Counted from the stretch's first letter, positions 25,328-34,181 are shown. The stretch is 64,000 nucleotides of DNA from Elusimicrobia bacterium UBA5214 (GCA_002412545.1 DHVG01000026.1:129930-193929), one strand, 5' to 3'. Translations and numbers: made by a program. The notes: generated by a model not told the origin, from the sequence alone.

Positions 25328-26786
25328 ATTTTCCCCTCTCTGGGAGTGAGGAACTGACTTTTCGCTCAGCAAAACCGAGACAAGAAAATAGTGCTTTTGC
25401 TTTGTCTAAGGTCTCCTGATATTCTTTCTTCGGGTCAGAATCAGTAACAATACCTCCACCTACTTGAAAATATATTTTACCGTTAGTGAAGAGCAAAGTG
25501 CGAATCACAATATTCAAATCACTCTCTCCATTAAACCCCAAATAACCAATTGAGCCGGTATAGATACTCCTTTTCGTTGGTTCCAGTTCTTCAATTATTT
25601 CCATTGAGCGTATTTTCGGTGCACCGGTAATTGACCCGCCGGGAAAACACGCCTTTAAACAATCAAGATGGGTTTTATCTTTGCGTAAAATTCCTTCCAC
25701 GGTGCCAACTAAATGGTAAACCGTCGGATGTTTTTCTAAAGTAACTAATTTCGGCACTTTTACTGTGCTATATTCACAGACACGACCTAAATCGTTGCGT
25801 TCTAAATCAACAATCATTACTAATTCTGCACGGTCTTTCTTACTTTCTAATAATTCCGTCGCAAGTTTTCTGTCTTCGCTCGGAGTTTTACCTCTTGGTC
25901 TTGTCCCTTTAATCGGACGGGTTTGTACATACCTCCCGGAAATTCTTAAAAATCTTTCCGGTGAAGCGGAAACAATTTTTACTTCCGGGAAATTCAGATA
26001 GCAAGCAAAGGGTGCGGGATTAATCCGGCGTAAAGTTTTATAAACTTCCCAAGGGGTGAAAGTCCCGGCATCGCTTACCATAAACCGTTGCGAAAGGTTG
26101 ACCTGATAAATATCACCGGCAGCGATATACTCTTTTGCTTTCTTAATTGCTTTCAGGTAATTTTGATAAGCAAAATTGGAAACAAATCTTGGACTCCTCT
26201 GAGTAAGAAAAAATTCTTCTGTATGATTACCCATATAATTTTGGGAGAGTGAAAAAAATTTTTTTTCAACTTTTTTTATTTCAGTTTCAGCACAATTTTT
26301 CTGTAATTTTTTATTTTTTTCTCTTAGCCCGGTAGCACAAATCCAACTTTTCTTTTCCCAATGGTCAAAAATGATTACGCGGTCATAGAAACCTAAATAG
26401 CATTCCGGTAAATTCAGGTCATCTCTTGCTTGGTCAGGCACTTTTTCTAAATATCTACCTAAATCATAACTAAAATATCCGACTACCCCACTGGTAAAAG
26501 GAAAAGGAGGATATTCGTCGGTAGAATTCATTTGATAACGAGAAAATAATTTTTCTAAGATTTCCCAAGGATTACCTTCTAAGAATTTTCTCTTCTGTGG
26601 GGAGATAATTTCTATTTTTCTACCTTTACTTTTGAAGACGAGGAAGGGGGAAAAACCAAGGAAGGAGTAGTGTCCAAATTCGTGTTGCGTATTAGCACTA
26701 TCTAAGAGAAAACTATATGGGTAGTTTTGAAAATGTTCAAATAGTTCTACAACTGTAAGTGAGAAACTTAATTCTTTAAAAAACAT
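25326..26786 (-). CDS. pabB: Aminodeoxychorismate synthase component I PabB
   Basis: 486-aa chorismate-utilising enzyme making 4-amino-4-deoxychorismate for folate. The C-terminal catalytic domain shows QVNLSQRF, PASPERFL-like SASPERFL, PIKGTRPR and DLERNDLGRV, ending with GGGIVTDSDPKKEYQETL. The lysine in PIKGT is the residue that distinguishes PabB from anthranilate synthase TrpE, which has alanine there. The glutamine amidotransferase partner PabA is not in the window. The last ~10 residues are encoded by sequence belonging to an inverted-repeat element and may be a recent extension. Confidence 0.92.
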   Translation of the reverse strand: MFFKELSFSLTVVELFEHFQNYPYSFLLDSANTQHEFGHYSFLGFSPFLVFKSKGRKIEIISPQKRKFLEGNPWEILEKLFSRYQMNSTDEYPPFPFTSGVVGYFSYDLGRYLEKVPDQARDDLNLPECYLGFYDRVIIFDHWEKKSWICATGLREKNKKLQKNCAETEIKKVEKKFFSLSQNYMGNHTEEFFLTQRSPRFVSNFAYQNYLKAIKKAKEYIAAGDIYQVNLSQRFMVSDAGTFTPWEVYKTLRRINPAPFACYLNFPEVKIVSASPERFLRISGRYVQTRPIKGTRPRGKTPSEDRKLATELLESKKDRAELVMIVDLERNDLGRVCEYSTVKVPKLVTLEKHPTVYHLVGTVEGILRKDKTHLDCLKACFPGGSITGAPKIRSMEIIEELEPTKRSIYTGSIGYLGFNGESDLNIVIRTLLFTNGKIYFQVGGGIVTDSDPKKEYQETLDKAKALFSCLGFAERKVSSSLPERGK

Positions 26787-26796
26787 TATCGATAAT

Positions 26797-26968
26797 GATT
26801 ACACAGATTGCAGAGATTGATTACACCGATTATTGAATTTTACTTATTACCGTCACAAGTCGTCATTGCGAGCAAAGCGAAACAATCTCAAGACGAGATT
26901 CCTCGTTTCACTCGGAATGACACTTCGTTTCATCTGTGTAATCTGGCCTTTTAATCTGTGTAATCAAG
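26797..26968. repeat. GATTACACAGATT inverted pair and CATTGCGAG element between pabB and the MetE-like gene
   Basis: GATTACACAGATT at 26797-26809 is answered by its complement at 26956-26968, which lies inside the MetE-like gene and supplies its last codons and stop. Between them 26862-26922 is an element starting GTCATTGCGAG and ending CTCGGAATGACA, of the same type as 51171-51278. Confidence 0.7.
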
Positions 26969-28060
26969 TATCTCTTTACTTAATTCGGAAGTAAGCAGAA
27001 GTGTTTTCTCAGCAATCGGTTCACTTTTTGTCCCTAAACCGCAGGATGGAGTAAAAAGAAAATTATCTAAAAGTTTTTTTCCCTCTATACCGTTTTTTAC
27101 CAACTGTTCAATAGAAGAAAGAAACTTTCTCTTCAAACTATCCACACTCTCATTTAAAACTTTCTCATCAGTTGGCACAATACCCCAGGCAAGCATACCG
27201 TCTCTTTGAATAAATTTTTTTACTGCTTCCCGATATAAAAGTAAAGAATCAAAATAGTCGTAAGCATCAAAAGAAAGTATATCAATCCCGGTTTCTAAAA
27301 CAATTGACCAGTCAGTGTTAGCACAACAGTGGATACCAACTAAAACTGGTGATTGGTGATTGGTTATTGGTGATTGGTAGTCTTTGGTACCGGAGATGAC
27401 TTCGTTAAGGGATTGACTAATTTCTTCACGGGAAACCGCAGTATAGGCACTACCGTATGCAGCAAGATAGGGTTCGTCCAAAAATAAGATAACGGTTAAC
27501 GGTGAACGCCTGCCCACCGTAGCTTCAGCGGAGGCGGGGATAGTGGATAGCTGGGAGATTTGCCAGAGTGCTTTCATCTGCAGATGTTTAATTAAAACAT
27601 CACGGAATGATTCATTGTAAAATAGGGAACGCCCCTTCTCATCTTTAACCGATAATCCAAAAGTTAAAGGACCGGTAATTTGTCCCTTCACCGCAATGGG
27701 TAATGGAGAGTGGGGAGTGGGGGATAATTGGGTAGAAAAAAATGCGTGAAGTCCCGCAGCAAATGCTGGAGAAATCGCAAAGTAGTCAAGATTACGATTA
27801 AGATAATTCTGATAAAAAGTCTCCAGTTCACGGTTAAATTTATTCTCCTCAAGATAAATTTTTTCTTCTTTCTCATTAATCACTACCCCGGGTAAACCTT
27901 CGGAATATTGCACATACATATTTTCCCGAAAACTAAGTTTCGGTAATTGTGGCCAATAAGGAACTTGTGGAAAATATTGAAAGATTCTTTGGCAAGCAAA
28001 ATTCTTATCAGTATAGGGTAAACTACCAACACCAGTGGCTAAACCCCTAAACTTATTCAT
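26951..28060 (-). CDS. Core-MetE-like methionine synthase family protein
   Basis: 369-aa protein of the UROD/MetE superfamily, the size of the minimal 'core-MetE' proteins rather than full MetE (~750 aa). N-terminal GVGSLPYTD, zinc-site HCCANTDW (about residue 248) and C-terminal TPSCGLGT are the expected features. Core-MetE of Dehalococcoides uses methylcobalamin, and the corrinoid iron-sulfur protein is a proposed donor, which would fit this acetyl-CoA pathway organism; here that is inference. Residues about 174-184 (IPASAEATVGR) are encoded by a palindromic element that appears to be inserted in frame. The C-terminal DYTD and stop come from a GATTACACAGATT repeat. Confidence 0.72.
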   Translation of the reverse strand: MNKFRGLATGVGSLPYTDKNFACQRIFQYFPQVPYWPQLPKLSFRENMYVQYSEGLPGVVINEKEEKIYLEENKFNRELETFYQNYLNRNLDYFAISPAFAAGLHAFFSTQLSPTPHSPLPIAVKGQITGPLTFGLSVKDEKGRSLFYNESFRDVLIKHLQMKALWQISQLSTIPASAEATVGRRSPLTVILFLDEPYLAAYGSAYTAVSREEISQSLNEVISGTKDYQSPITNHQSPVLVGIHCCANTDWSIVLETGIDILSFDAYDYFDSLLLYREAVKKFIQRDGMLAWGIVPTDEKVLNESVDSLKRKFLSSIEQLVKNGIEGKKLLDNFLFTPSCGLGTKSEPIAEKTLLLTSELSKEILDYTD

Positions 28061-28071
28061 CTTTTTAAATA

Positions 28072-28145
28072 TGATTACGCAGATTTTATAAATCCGATTA
28101 CACAGATTAACTACTAATCCATATCTAATCCCCCATCTGTGTAAT
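28072..28145. repeat. GATTACACAGAT inverted repeat upstream of the MetE-like gene
   Basis: GATTACGCAGATT, then GATTACACAGAT and its complement ATCTGTGTAATC about 22 nt later, form a stem. Same dispersed family as 26797 and 56948. Confidence 0.65.
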
Positions 28146-28228
28146 CTACCGTTTAATCGGCTTGCCCCGTTTAGATAGTAATTATCTAACGGGGTGAATA
28201 ATCAGACATCCTCTCCGTATAGGATGTC

Positions 28229-28360
28229 CTAATACATTACCAAAGCAATTACTGTCATTAGAAAAAAAGCAAACAACATCAAAATCAACGGTAAATTAAC
28301 AAAAATTTTTTTTAAAAAATTTTCTTCAGTTTTATCTTTTATTTCTTTAGTTTTTTCCAT
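28229..28360 (-). CDS. Small membrane protein (43 aa)
   Basis: Short frame: ATG at 28360, TAG at 28229-28231. A charged N-terminus (MEKTKEIKDKTEE) is followed by one hydrophobic helix (NLPLILMLFAFFLMTVIALV). It overlaps the end of the preceding gene by 22 bp, which suggests coupling. No family recognised; it may be cotranscribed with the 150-aa membrane protein as a pair. Confidence 0.5.
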   Translation of the reverse strand: MEKTKEIKDKTEENFLKKIFVNLPLILMLFAFFLMTVIALVMY

Positions 28361-28791
28361 ACTGACTCACTTTCTGCTTCCTTTTCTGCTTCACGAATAG
28401 ATTTAAGTATTTCTTTTTCTTCTTCACTTGAATCTTCTTTTAAATCTTCTTTAACAACTTCTTCAGTTTTTCCTGAACTACGAAATTTCTGGAGAAAATC
28501 TTTTAAACTTTTCTGATGAAAGAAATCTTGTAATTTCTCAAATACTGGAAAATTGTATCTTGCTTTTGAAAGTTCACCTAAGATTTCTTTTTCTTCTTTA
28601 GAAAAAGGTTTCTTTTCTACCACTTCGTTTTTCTTTTCTCCCTCAGGAATCGGCTGCCGGAAAGTGCGCACAAAGGTTTGCAAATCTTTCATTAGTTTCG
28701 GGTTTTTTACATTAAGATAAAATTTCCCTAAATAAAAAAGTAAATACATCACCCCGACAAAAAAAATAAGTTTAATTATTGTTTTTCCCAT
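28339..28791 (-). CDS. Membrane-anchored hypothetical protein
   Basis: 150 aa. One N-terminal transmembrane segment (LIFFVGVMYLLFYLGKFYL, residues 8-26) followed by a charged, helical, Lys/Glu-rich body with no recognised domain. The start overlaps the end of the HPS-RraA fusion gene by 16 bp, so it is in the same operon. Function unknown. Confidence 0.65.
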   Translation of the reverse strand: MGKTIIKLIFFVGVMYLLFYLGKFYLNVKNPKLMKDLQTFVRTFRQPIPEGEKKNEVVEKKPFSKEEKEILGELSKARYNFPVFEKLQDFFHQKSLKDFLQKFRSSGKTEEVVKEDLKEDSSEEEKEILKSIREAEKEAESESVWKKLKK

Positions 28792-30065
28792 TTTAATACC
28801 TCCGTGATGTATCCCAAAGTTGAACCTTCTCCGATTTCTTTACGGATACGATTTTCTTTCTCTAAAACATCCATCGCCCGGTTAGCAATCTCTATTGCTT
28901 TATTTTGGGGAACAACAATTACTCCGTCATCGTCACCGATTACCCAGTCACCGGGAAAAATTTTTATTCCGCTAATCGTGATTGGGATACCGATTTCACC
29001 TAAACCTTTCGGTTCACCTGCCTGGGGAGTAATAATTTTCGCAAACGCCGGGAAAGAAATTTTTCTTATTTCCTCAACATCACGGATTGCACCGTTAATC
29101 ACTACGCCGGCAATTTTTTTACCTTTTGCTGAATGGCTGGCAAGTTCGCCCCAAACCGCTGGACCAACACCACCCGCATCAATCACAATCACTTCACCTT
29201 CTTTCGTCTGGTCAACCGCTTCTACTGGTTTTGCCCAGTCACCAGGATAGGTGCGCACGGTAAAGGCTTTCCCGACCATTTTTAATCCTTGGATAACCGG
29301 GACAATATCTTTAAGTGTTTCCCCACGATGTAAAGCATCAGAAATATTGGCAGTAGAAACCTGAGAAAATATTTTCCGGACTTCTTCCTCGCTGGCTACC
29401 CGTCGGTATAAATCGGTTTTAATTTTAATCTTTTCAGTAATTGCTTTTTTTATTTCTTCCGTTGCTTCCCGTGCATCTGCTGATTTAGTTATTGCTCCAC
29501 CGACGATAATAATCTCTGCCCCGGACTCCACTGCTTCTACTGCATTTTCGGAATTGATTCCACCGGCAATAGCAATCGGTAGATTTACATTTTTGCTAAT
29601 TTCTCTAACTTTCTCAAAAGATATTTTACCTTGCATCTGTTCATCAATAGAAGTATGTAACCCTAAATAATCAGCACCAAGTTTTTCCATTTCTTTTGCT
29701 CGTTGAACAAAATCTTCTACCTCTAACAAATCAACCATAATTTTTGCCCCGTAATTCCGTCCGGCTTCAATACATTCACGAATTGTGGAATCGTCGGCTA
29801 CACCTAAAACCGCAACAATTTCTGCACCGGCTTTTGCGGCAATTTCTACTTCCAGCCGGCCGACATCCATCGTTTTCATATCGGCAACAAGCGTCACATT
29901 GGGAAATTTTTTCCGTAATTCACGGATTGCTTCCAAACCGCAGCTTTTAATTAACGGTGTGCCCGCTTCTAACCAGTCCGCACCACCAGCAACTGCTTCC
30001 TCAGCAAGTTTCAATGCTCGTGGCAAATCAATAAAATCAAGTGCAATTTGAAGTATCGGTTTCAT
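28776..30065 (-). CDS. Hexulose-6-phosphate synthase / RraA-like fusion protein
   Basis: 429 aa with two domains. Residues 1-210 form a 3-hexulose-6-phosphate synthase/OMP-decarboxylase barrel (LQIALDF, ADMKTMDVG, GADYLGLHTSIDEQ, IAIAGGINSENA). Residues about 230-425 are an RraA/aldolase-like domain (DALHRGETLKDIVP, VIDAGGVGPAVWGELASHSAK, GVVINGAIRDVEEI, GDDDGVIVVP). The same fusion is known in archaea. The first domain would condense formaldehyde with ribulose 5-phosphate or run in reverse to make pentose phosphates; the second domain's role is unclear. Confidence 0.87.
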   Translation of the reverse strand: MKPILQIALDFIDLPRALKLAEEAVAGGADWLEAGTPLIKSCGLEAIRELRKKFPNVTLVADMKTMDVGRLEVEIAAKAGAEIVAVLGVADDSTIRECIEAGRNYGAKIMVDLLEVEDFVQRAKEMEKLGADYLGLHTSIDEQMQGKISFEKVREISKNVNLPIAIAGGINSENAVEAVESGAEIIIVGGAITKSADAREATEEIKKAITEKIKIKTDLYRRVASEEEVRKIFSQVSTANISDALHRGETLKDIVPVIQGLKMVGKAFTVRTYPGDWAKPVEAVDQTKEGEVIVIDAGGVGPAVWGELASHSAKGKKIAGVVINGAIRDVEEIRKISFPAFAKIITPQAGEPKGLGEIGIPITISGIKIFPGDWVIGDDDGVIVVPQNKAIEIANRAMDVLEKENRIRKEIGEGSTLGYITEVLKWEKQ

Positions 30066-30517
30066 TTCTTCCTCAACCTTGATTTAAGCAGTTTTCCTAA
30101 ATATTTTAAGTCCTCTTTATCTCTCGTTCTCCCGGCTGCTTTTTTCATCCGGACCATATCCGCAAGTGAGGGGAAATAAGCATAAGTATTACCAATCTTT
30201 GCTCTAATTTTATTCTTCCAGACATCTTTAAAACTTACACCTTTAACAAAAGGATGGATATCGGTCGCTAACAAATATTGTCTAATGAGTGTTTTTTTAG
30301 TAAGAAAATCTTCAAGTGTAGTAAAGCCAATGACATCATAACCGAATTCTTCTAATGCTTGAAGAGTCATTTTTGCATTTTTTTTTGTCGGTTCAATAAA
30401 TATATCTATATCAAATGTTGCCCGAGCATACCCATAAACCGGGAAAGATTGAGCACCAATAATAACAAATTTTACTTTATGTTCTTTGAGTAATTTGAGG
30501 AGATTTTCTATGTTCAT
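30062..30517 (-). CDS. Nucleotidyltransferase, AbiEii/MNT-like
   Basis: 151 aa with an N-terminal nucleotidyltransferase fold: KFVIIGAQSFPVYGYARAT then the metal-binding DID in FDIDIFIEP. Proteins of this type act as toxin components or as uncharacterised house-cleaning transferases. It overlaps the preceding 62-aa gene by 41 bp and the following HPS-RraA gene by 4 bp. G-S of the classic motif appears as GAQS. Function beyond fold is not determined. Confidence 0.7.
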   Translation of the reverse strand: MNIENLLKLLKEHKVKFVIIGAQSFPVYGYARATFDIDIFIEPTKKNAKMTLQALEEFGYDVIGFTTLEDFLTKKTLIRQYLLATDIHPFVKGVSFKDVWKNKIRAKIGNTYAYFPSLADMVRMKKAAGRTRDKEDLKYLGKLLKSRLRKK

Positions 30518-30665
30518 GTCTTTTTAGCATTCTTGCTAAGTATAATGATGTTTCAAACATCATCTTGAATCTCTGGGCAGTAGTAAGAGAAGTTAGATAC
30601 TCCAGTTCAAACTCAATTTCTTTCTTTTCATTATCTTTCTTCAGCATCAAAATCTTTGTTTTCAT
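30477..30665 (-). CDS. Small partner protein of the nucleotidyltransferase
   Basis: 62-aa charged protein. FELEYLTSLTTAQRFKMMF and the C-terminal HEHRKSPQITQRT resemble short proteins encoded directly before nucleotidyltransferase genes. It overlaps that gene by 41 bp in another frame, a sign of translational coupling. It could be an antitoxin-like partner; this is inferred from arrangement only. Confidence 0.55.
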   Translation of the reverse strand: MKTKILMLKKDNEKKEIEFELEYLTSLTTAQRFKMMFETSLYLARMLKRHEHRKSPQITQRT

Positions 30666-30793
30666 AGTTTCTCCAAATTCAATTATGTTAGATTTCAGCG
30701 ATTTTTAAGTCCGATTTCAGCGATATTGTAATAGAAATCTTTACGGGGGAAATCGGAAGTTTGTCAAAAAAACCAAGACCAGCGTGCTTCTAT

Positions 30794-31015
30794 CTATTTT
30801 TTCAAAAGTTCAATCAGTTCTTCTTTAGTCAAACCACATTGGTGAAGGATGCTTAGTAGTGTTCCTTTAGCAAGTTCATTATGCAGAGGAACAACTGTTC
30901 TATAATTTCCTTTTCGTAAACTTATATGACTTCCTTTTTGTCTTACAATCTCAAAACCTGTTTTTCTTAAAATCTTTATTAATTCTTGACCCGAGAGAAC
31001 CGGCAGTTTAGGCAT
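30794..31015 (-). CDS. hicA: HicA mRNA interferase toxin
   Basis: 73-aa double-stranded-RNA-binding-fold toxin. GQELIKILRKTGFEIVRQ followed by KGSHISLRK carries the catalytic histidine (GSH), and VPLHNELAKGTLLSIL is also typical. Immediately preceded by hicB, whose stop abuts its start. Length is normal for a full toxin. Confidence 0.9.
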   Translation of the reverse strand: MPKLPVLSGQELIKILRKTGFEIVRQKGSHISLRKGNYRTVVPLHNELAKGTLLSILHQCGLTKEELIELLKK

Positions 31016-31231
31016 TTATTTCCCAATTTCAATCGGGGAAAGAACCACTTCACCCGTAGACTGAGGCAAATCCTCATAGCCGAAACTTTCTAAGTAAAGT
31101 TCCACTGCCTCTTGAAGATTTTTCCTTGCTTCCTCAATAGTTTTTCCCTGACTTACCACTTCTAACTCCAAGCAGTGAGCAACATACCACTTTTCTTCTT
31201 TAGTAATAACCGCAGTAAACTTAAAAGCCAT
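31016..31231 (-). CDS. hicB: HicB-family antitoxin
   Basis: 71 aa with the HicB partial RNase H-like fold: YVAHCLELEVVSQGKTIEEARKNLQEAVELY. No C-terminal DNA-binding domain is present, so this is the short form; autoregulation would need another protein. AGGAGGTGTGAATAA precedes the ATG. Antitoxin gene comes before the toxin gene here. Confidence 0.88.
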   Translation of the reverse strand: MAFKFTAVITKEEKWYVAHCLELEVVSQGKTIEEARKNLQEAVELYLESFGYEDLPQSTGEVVLSPIEIGK

Positions 31232-31329
31232 TTATTCACACCTCCTAAATTCAATATTTATCTATTCTTTGGATTGCAAAACCACCTCATCCTTGGCATG
31301 AACTGTAATAGTTTATGCTCCGGCACTGC

Positions 31330-31388
31330 GGTATGAACCGTTCTGGTTCATACCGGGGTCAACCCTGAACCAGTAATCGGTCCAGGGT
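31330..31388. repeat. Twin perfect hairpins upstream of hicB
   Basis: GGTATGAACC-GTTCT-GGTTCATACC (31330-31354) is a perfect 10-bp stem. A second near-perfect hairpin follows (ACCCTGAACC at 31362 and GGTCCAGGGT at 31379). Neither is followed by a T-run. The rest of the gap (31232-31458) holds nothing recognised. Confidence 0.7.
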
Positions 31389-31458
31389 AAATCCGAACTT
31401 TATCAAATTTATCAAACACTGTCACTCCTATTTTTTCTTTTTTGCTAAAGAATATTAA

Positions 31459-32943
31459 TTATTTTTCTTTTTGGACATTTCTAAGAGCAGCGATCCTATT
31501 TTTGGCAGCTTCACCTAATGATTCGTCACCATACATAGATATCTCATAATATTTCTCAATAACCTTTTGATACTCATCTATTGCATTATCTTTTTGGCCT
31601 AACTTTTCATAAACTTCAGCAATCACGAATTGAGCAATTCCTTTAACAATCTTATCAAAATCACCAGAAATAATTTCCTTGCATACGTTTATTTTGTCTT
31701 GATTATTATCTTTAGTTTGAAGTATCTCTGACAAAGCTACTAATAAATAAGATGTTGTGTCATCCGAACCATATTTCCCCGTCCAAACATTTGGAAATTC
31801 TTTAAGTACTTTTTTATAAAATATTATGGAATTTTCTATATTGCCTGATTCATTTTCTATTTCTGCAAGCCTTATGTAACATTCGGGATGAGTAGAACCA
31901 AACCACCATTCTTGTACCAAATATTTCTCATTCGGAATATTTAGTAGAATTTCAATAATTTGTTTAGCTTTTTCTATGTTTTTGTATTCTTTTGTATATA
32001 CATCTCCCCACCGATTTGTATAAATATCTAAAACTTCCATATAGGCATTTATTTTTAATTTGAAACCTTTCTCATCAATAATATCAGGATAGGTATTTAT
32101 TACCTTATTATATTCAGTAATCGCTTTTAGTGGGTTAGAGATTGGTCGTCCTTCTAAATTAAAAAGGTCTGCAATACGCATCTGGGCAATTGGACATATT
32201 TTCGTTTTTGAATTTGGGAAAACAGCATCTGGATGTTTTTGTACGATGTCGTTATATAAATTTACTGCTGTATTTCGTTGATGCTCGGCTTCGGTGCTTT
32301 TTATATTATTTTTAATCATATTCCTATAAGAGTTGGCAAGTTTAAATTTAAGATAAGGAGCTAATTTACATTCAGGATATTTGCTTATTATAGTTTCGTA
32401 TATCTTCTGCTTTATTTCAAATAGATCATTATGTTGCACATATTCAGACTTTAGAAACATTGCCAGTGGCTCACCCTCAAAATCAGAATAATTCTTCATT
32501 AGTTCAATTCTATCTTCTTCTATAATTGTTGTTATGTCATTTGGTTCGTATTCGCTTACGAGCTTGTTAAACCACTCGAAACCTTTGTCTAATGGCCCAC
32601 ATATACCAATAATTCTACAAGTAGCATCTCTGGCAAATTCATTATCTCTCAACCTTTTTCCGAAAGTTGAGAGATAAGTGTTTACGAGTTCTTGATAAAC
32701 ATATAAAGCGGCTTCTGTAACTCTACTTTCCCGATAAGCTTCTGCTAAATTAAACATCTCCTCAAGCAATTTAAGACTGTAAATAGGAGTCCTTTTTTTG
32801 ATTATTTCGACCTTCTGTTTTGCATTTTGTAATGCTAAATCTTGAATAGAAATCTCTTTTGAGAAGATTAGCGATCCCAAAATACAGTCAAAACTGAAAA
32901 AAATCATCAAATATAACAAAATCCAAACTTTGCGAGGTCTCAT
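31459..32943 (-). CDS. Exported TPR-repeat protein
   Basis: About 494 aa from ATG 32943, chosen because GGAG lies 7 nt upstream. The N-terminus has a basic start and hydrophobic core (VWILLYLMIFFSFDCILGSLI), a signal peptide or membrane anchor. The rest is a chain of TPR-like helical repeats, clearest near the C-terminus (FVIAEVYEKLGQKDNAIDEYQKVIEKY). TPR proteins act as scaffolds, so the function cannot be stated. Likely periplasmic or anchored. No partner gene nearby suggests a role. Confidence 0.65.
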   Translation of the reverse strand: MRPRKVWILLYLMIFFSFDCILGSLIFSKEISIQDLALQNAKQKVEIIKKRTPIYSLKLLEEMFNLAEAYRESRVTEAALYVYQELVNTYLSTFGKRLRDNEFARDATCRIIGICGPLDKGFEWFNKLVSEYEPNDITTIIEEDRIELMKNYSDFEGEPLAMFLKSEYVQHNDLFEIKQKIYETIISKYPECKLAPYLKFKLANSYRNMIKNNIKSTEAEHQRNTAVNLYNDIVQKHPDAVFPNSKTKICPIAQMRIADLFNLEGRPISNPLKAITEYNKVINTYPDIIDEKGFKLKINAYMEVLDIYTNRWGDVYTKEYKNIEKAKQIIEILLNIPNEKYLVQEWWFGSTHPECYIRLAEIENESGNIENSIIFYKKVLKEFPNVWTGKYGSDDTTSYLLVALSEILQTKDNNQDKINVCKEIISGDFDKIVKGIAQFVIAEVYEKLGQKDNAIDEYQKVIEKYYEISMYGDESLGEAAKNRIAALRNVQKEK

Positions 32944-32996
32944 TTTAGACTCCAAAGCAAATCTTACCATCTTCAGTGCCAGCCTTGAGTTCTTGA

Positions 32997-33875
32997 CTAA
33001 GTTTTAGTTGATAATTTTGCTGCTTTGACTGTATTCACCATTAACATCGCAATGGTCATCGGACCAACTCCACCGGGAACCGGCGTAATTGCTCGTACTT
33101 TTTCTTTGACATTATCAAAATCAACATCACCACAAAGTTTTTCATCCGGGAGACGATGTGTACCAACATCAATGACGATTGCTTTTTCACTCACCATCTC
33201 AGCAGTAATCATTTTCGGTTTACCAACCGCAGCAACTAAAATATCTGCCTTCCGGGTTACATCGGCTAAATTTTTTGTTCCGGTATGACAGATAGTCACG
33301 GTAGCATTCTCAGCTAAAAAAAGCATCGCTACTGGTTTCCCAACAATATTTGACCGTCCAACAATCACTGCTTCACTACCCGCAATCGTAAAACCACTCC
33401 GTCTAATCATTTCAATAATCCCATAAGGAGTACAAGGTAAAAATATTTTTTCTTTTTCTATTTCTTCCATTCTCTTTCTTGCACTCAATTTACCAATATT
33501 TATCGGATGGAACCCATCTACATCTTTTTCCGGGTCAATCGCCAGAAGAACTTTATTCTCATCAATCTGTTCAGGTAAAGGTAACTGCACCAAAATACCG
33601 TGAACCTTAGGGTCAAAATTCAGTTCTTCAATTAACCTCAAAAGTTCATCTTCAGAAGTTTCTGCCGGTAAATGTTGGTGATAGGAATAGATACCGATTT
33701 CTGCACAGGATTTAAGTTTATTTTTTATATAAATTTGACTTGCCGGGTCGGTACCAACTAAAACCGTAGCTAATCCCGGAACTACCCCTTTCTCTTTTAA
33801 ACAAATAACTTCTTTTTTCAATTCTTCCCGAATTTCCTGTGCAATTTTTTTCCCATCAATAATCTGTGCCACCAT
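32997..33875 (-). CDS. folD: Methylenetetrahydrofolate dehydrogenase/cyclohydrolase FolD
   Basis: 292-aa bifunctional enzyme of the folate methyl branch. Conserved features: YIKNKLKSCAEIGI with the catalytic lysine, VQLPLPEQID, DVDGFHPIN, PCTPYGIIEMI, VGRSNIVGKPVAMLF for NADP binding and TPVPGGVGPMTIAML at the C-terminus. It complements the acetyl-CoA operon in the same window. Confidence 0.96.
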   Translation of the reverse strand: MVAQIIDGKKIAQEIREELKKEVICLKEKGVVPGLATVLVGTDPASQIYIKNKLKSCAEIGIYSYHQHLPAETSEDELLRLIEELNFDPKVHGILVQLPLPEQIDENKVLLAIDPEKDVDGFHPINIGKLSARKRMEEIEKEKIFLPCTPYGIIEMIRRSGFTIAGSEAVIVGRSNIVGKPVAMLFLAENATVTICHTGTKNLADVTRKADILVAAVGKPKMITAEMVSEKAIVIDVGTHRLPDEKLCGDVDFDNVKEKVRAITPVPGGVGPMTIAMLMVNTVKAAKLSTKT

Positions 33876-33923
33876 TCTTCTTTCTCCTTCACCAAAAAAT
33901 TTGATCAGTTTGCTTCATAATTG

Positions 33924-34170
33924 AAAAGTCAAAGTTCCAAGCGCAATTAAAATGTTTTTAGGCAAAAACAAGACTGCGAAAGGTGGTTTCCGCCAAAGGC
34001 GGATCCGCCTAAAGCGGAAAAAACAAATCTTGTTCGAAGCTCTCCCGACGCCACATCGGGAGGCAAGTTTAGATTTGTTTACCGAAGCAGGTGCAGTTTT
34101 TGCCAACTCCGTAGAGAGCCGTGGGCTCTTTTACGGGGGAAAAAGATTATAGAGCGAGGAACTGACTTTT
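33924..34170. repeat. 247-bp element with terminal inverted repeats between folD and thyA
   Basis: Left end AAAAGTCAAAGTTCC (33924) and right end GAGGAACTGACTTTT (34156-34170) are near-complementary, with GCGC/GAGC inside. Internal hairpins are TTTCCGCC..GGCGGA / TCCGCC..GCGGAAA (33987-34020) and a CTCCCGACGCCACATCGGGAG palindrome near 34048. It fills the whole gap and contains no gene. Confidence 0.75.
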
Positions 34171-34181
34171 TAATTATCATT

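Noticed and set aside
25326..26786. Anthranilate synthase TrpE
   Set aside because: PIKGT with lysine is the PabB signature; TrpE has PIAGT, and no other trp gene is nearby.
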